From the NCBI GenBank assembly GCA_964017195.1, contig OZ024898.1, positions 15,168,057 to 15,232,056 on the forward strand: DNA of 64,000 bases, read 5' to 3'. Position 1 is the stretch's first letter; the number at the start of each line of letters is the position of its first letter. The notes under the pieces were generated by a model that had not been told where the DNA came from, did not search any database, and worked only from the letters and a program-made list of their open reading frames with translations. The DNA is from Siderastrea radians (lineage: Eukaryota; Cnidaria; Anthozoa; Scleractinia; Rhizangiidae). Of this stretch, positions 60,879 to 64,000 are shown in pieces. A program made the translations under genes and the position numbers.

Positions 60879-63509
60879 TTCAATCCCGGGTTTATCAGGA
60901 ATAAGCCTCTTTAGTAACTTATATGTGCAAACATCTCACCATGAATAGCCTCTTGGGCCATGAAGGACTTATTTCCAATCATCGAAAGTGAAAACACAGA
61001 TGCCTGGCTTTCTGAGGTCTTGTAATTGCTACAGTTGTGTGAAATCGTAAGTTTTGCCCGATGGATAAGCGTCGAGTACGTGTCATGAAAAACCTTGTGG
61101 ATGTTCATTTTATAGCATTAACAGTCCTTTAACTTCCAGGGTGTCCAAAAGCTTCTGTTTCTCAAAAATACCGTTGATGCAGGATGTAGTAATCCTGAAG
61201 GGCTTGTCTGAAATTATACTTTCACAGCTTAGGTAAACAAGGCTGTATTAAAATATAATTGTTCAAATTGCTAGCTGTCAATATGAATTAATTAATTAAT
61301 TTGTTTTGCTTTTGAAAGTAACTGATGCTGACAAAGTTAGTCTGTGATTGAACGAGAATTCCACTTTCTTTCGCAGTGGACATGAAAATCTGTCTAGAAA
61401 ATTTAACAAGGCTCTGTTCAGCTTGTAGAATGTGTGACAATACTATATACCGTGCACCCATATTTTTTCCCTCAGCTACTTCATTGAAAGCATTGACTCA
61501 TTTACCCACAAGGACCTCAAGCAGAAAATAGTTTTTTACCCTAAAAAACAGGGTTGTTGGGGGCTTTGCACTGATTATCACGACAAAATTATCGAGGTCA
61601 CAGAGAACCTGTTTAGCTTGGATCCTTTTAAAACTAGTGAAGCACATTAGAGCAATACATCCAATGTCATTTCTACAAATCTGTCAATTCTTTCAATGAG
61701 TAAAGTGATATTTTTATAATTATTAGAATGCAAACCCCTTGCAAACAATGGCCCAGTCCTTCGTTTGTTTACTTCAGACCTCTACCTTGTTGAAAAGTCA
61801 ATGGTGGATCCAGAGAAGGGGCCAAGGGTATCCCCCCTTTTTGTTCAAAAGAAAATAAGGCTGCATAAAACAGACTAACAGACAGTAATATACATGAAAA
61901 GAAAAAACAATTATGGAGTTATTCATTTACTCCAGACTACAACGAAGCAGAGCGCAGATTAGCTTGTGTACAACAGCATACTCTACTCAGAAAGCATCTG
62001 ATGTTTTTTTGTCGATTTACTTATATAATCAGAATATAGTACAGAATAATACCAAGATATAACTCCACAAAAGTTTTGTATTTTGTTGTCTCCCCTCACC
62101 CACCATTAAACTTGGACCCCACCCTCCGTGAAAGGCTGGCCTCACCACTGGGCACCAAGTCTGCCTGTTAAGTCGAGTAACAGAAACTTAAGGGGTGTTT
62201 ACATAATACAGGTTCAGTTGAGTTTCATTCCCTCTTATGGCTCTGTGTAACTTTGTTTACATGATACCAGCACAAGATTTCATACCATTACGAGTCATAC
62301 CAGTGCCAGTTTATTCTGGTTGTTGTACCAGATCAAGATTTTCGATCCGGTGCAAAAACTTGTACCATAATCATGTAAACACTGTAAGACCGCTAATTTT
62401 GGTGTGAAATCTGTCTCCTGGAAGACAATTCAATAGAAAACAAATAAGGATTGATATCAATGTAAAATTGATGAAGAAAGCGAAAGTTGAGAGTTCCATT
62501 AGAAAAGGGATATTTAATCAATTCACAGTTCTCAACCCTTTTATGGGTGTCAATAGCTCTAATTGTTATTAATAATAACTAAACTGACCAACTGAAAGGG
62601 ATGTTCAATCAATAATTCACAATTCTCCCTCAATAGCTCTAGATTTTATTTCTTACAGCAGATGTACCCCACTAACTGAAGAAACCATTTTGCCTCTTAA
62701 CCTAAAGGCAACAAAACAAAGAAGGGAAAACACTCGATTGGGATGCCACACCATACTGTTGATACTTGTCATAATTAAAATAAGACGATCACTCAAGTTA
62801 ATATTTCGCGGGTAATTTTCACATCTCATCTAATATTGGAGAGAAAATTCGACAACTTAAACAACGCATAATTCTCATACTAGAGGGGCGCTATCGGGCG
62901 CTATATGATTTTATAAAAGCAAATTTATCCATCTTGATCTTGGTGTAAAATAAACGGTTTTAGATTTTTGGGTTAGCTTACAAATTCTCAAAATGTAAGA
63001 CCTACTCAAACATCATGAAAGCACACGTTGCTCGATCCACCTACAACGAAATTGTGCTCAAACTTGACTTACAAAAGATGACACACCAATCCTAATTATT
63101 CTTGTTAAATGTAAGTTGCACTGGGGACAGATAGCACGTTAAAATGACAAGAAGTGAAGCTCGCATTCCCGTCAAAGGCCGCCATGTTGATTTCTCGTCC
63201 TGGTTAAGAGACTGCTCGTGATTGGCTAATATAATGATCCACCATGCCTTTCGGACCGTGTCCAACCACCACTGGCGTCACTGAGAGCCGTTATTTCCTA
63301 CCGTGAGGAAACGTGTTAATAAGCCTTAAATTAGCTTTCTCATTGGATAAAAAGCTATTAGCGCGAAATTCAAATGGTTTCAGGAAAATTACAGAAGCCT
63401 AGAGTTCGATAGAAGCCGGCGTTGAAATTCGCTAAGAAGTTTCTTTAAAAAAGATCTTATGGACGCCAGGTTTAAGAAAAATTGTATTTGCGCTGTGGCT
63501 AAATGACAG
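60879..63509. other. Intergenic, no gene seen
   Basis: Apart from the small TIR element at 62195-62382 and a short repeat near 63240-63280, I see no coding region or named element. Confidence 0.4.
62195..62382. mobile_element. 188-bp MITE-like element
   Basis: GTGTTTACAT at 62195 and its complement ATGTAAACAC ending at 62382 bound a block with internal GTACCA/TGGTAC-like repeats. Non-coding. Confidence 0.5.
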
Positions 63510-64000
63510 GCAGCCGGTCAAGGTTGTCAAAACACTAAATGACCGGCAGTTCCATATTTTTGACAAATTTAGGAAAATTGAATAATTTATCCAATCTAAA
63601 TTATGATATTTTGATTAAGATGTATTAAGCGATTCGGAAGACCTTAATTGTTTTTAAACTCAACCTTTTGTTTACGCTGGGCATAGAGTGCGAAGCGATG
63701 TGTTGTGACACTTAGGTTCTGTTCAGGGCCGACTGCCGGTCAAGGTTTTCATAACTCTAAATGACCAGCAGTCCTATTTGTTTGACAGTTTCAAGAAAAT
63801 CGACGAACTTAACCGATCAAAGAATGGTCTGTTGATTAAGTTGTATTATGTGATTCGGAAGTCTTTTTCTTCTCAAACTAAACTCTTTGTTTACCCTGGG
63901 CGAAGCCATGAGTTGCGAAACAACTGCCGGTCACGGTTGTCAAAACACTAAATGACCGGCAGTCCGATATTTTTTTGCCAAATTCAGAAAAATCGAAGAA
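63510..64000. repeat. About 200-bp tandem repeat with TGACCGGCAGT palindromes
   Basis: Three units start near 63510, 63731 and 63926. Each contains GCCGGTCA-GG(T)TGTCAAAAC and the inverted AATGACCGGCAGT. The array runs off the window end. Confidence 0.85.

Overview
The window looks like an anthozoan, probably scleractinian coral, nuclear contig (inference). It is AT-rich and intron-bearing, and dense in degraded LINE, Penelope-like and terminal-inverted-repeat (TIR) elements of kinds I associate with coral genomes. The recognisable host genes are the last three coding exons of a mitochondrial-type adenylate kinase 2 (599-3421), an intronless PH-domain gene (7579-8184, minus) and a BTB/POZ gene (11165-12019, minus) with two decayed relatives at 14340-15985 and 18590-19850. 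There is also one plausible signal-peptide first exon (5925-6001). Most of 19-30 kb and 52-64 kb is nested repeats.

The centrepiece is a complete Maverick/Polinton virus-like element, 30332-52298 (21,967 bp). It has 251-bp near-identical TIRs (one mismatch seen) that start AGTAGT, and is bracketed by a perfect 6-bp target-site duplication, CTCCAA. No recognised gene in it shows an internal break. The minus strand carries, from right to left, a GRF-like zinc-finger protein, a small unknown protein, a chromodomain retroviral-type integrase, two tandem paralogous FYVTL-type (minor capsid candidate) proteins, four short arginine-rich core-like proteins, a major-capsid candidate, an adenain-like protease, a tRNA-like Pol III gene, an A32/FtsK-type packaging ATPase, a glycine-tract protein, a two-helix membrane protein, a run of short basic proteins including a parvovirus-type phospholipase A2, and finally a 1398-aa protein-primed-type DNA polymerase B. 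Two plus-strand units leave divergent TATA promoters: a basic/acidic protein with an overlapping second reading frame (35387-36608), and a two-gene unit encoding a SLOG-like Rossmann protein (49073-49971).

The parts form a coherent virus plan: polymerase and integrase for replication and insertion, capsid proteins, ATPase and protease for assembly, PLA2 and amphipathic basic peptides for entry. Eight of the small basic proteins share a motif, Q-x-G-G/x or Q-x-G-x/G, that looks like a shifted-specificity adenain cleavage site. Less expected features are a SLOG domain whose motif order looks circularly permuted, the Pol III gene with a long variable arm, duplicated minor-capsid-like genes, repeated promoter modules, TIRs that carry CRE, ETS and CCAAT-type motifs, and overlapping or near-touching gene junctions (TAATG, ATGA, TAAAGATG).

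Outside this element, several transposons can be dated relative to each other because filled and empty sites of the same host repeat lie in this window. A 5.2-kb TIR element (21295-26501) and a 345-bp palindrome with a telomere-like core (28397-28741) both interrupt copies of one repeat family whose uninterrupted version lies at 54500-55381 or in the neighbouring arm.
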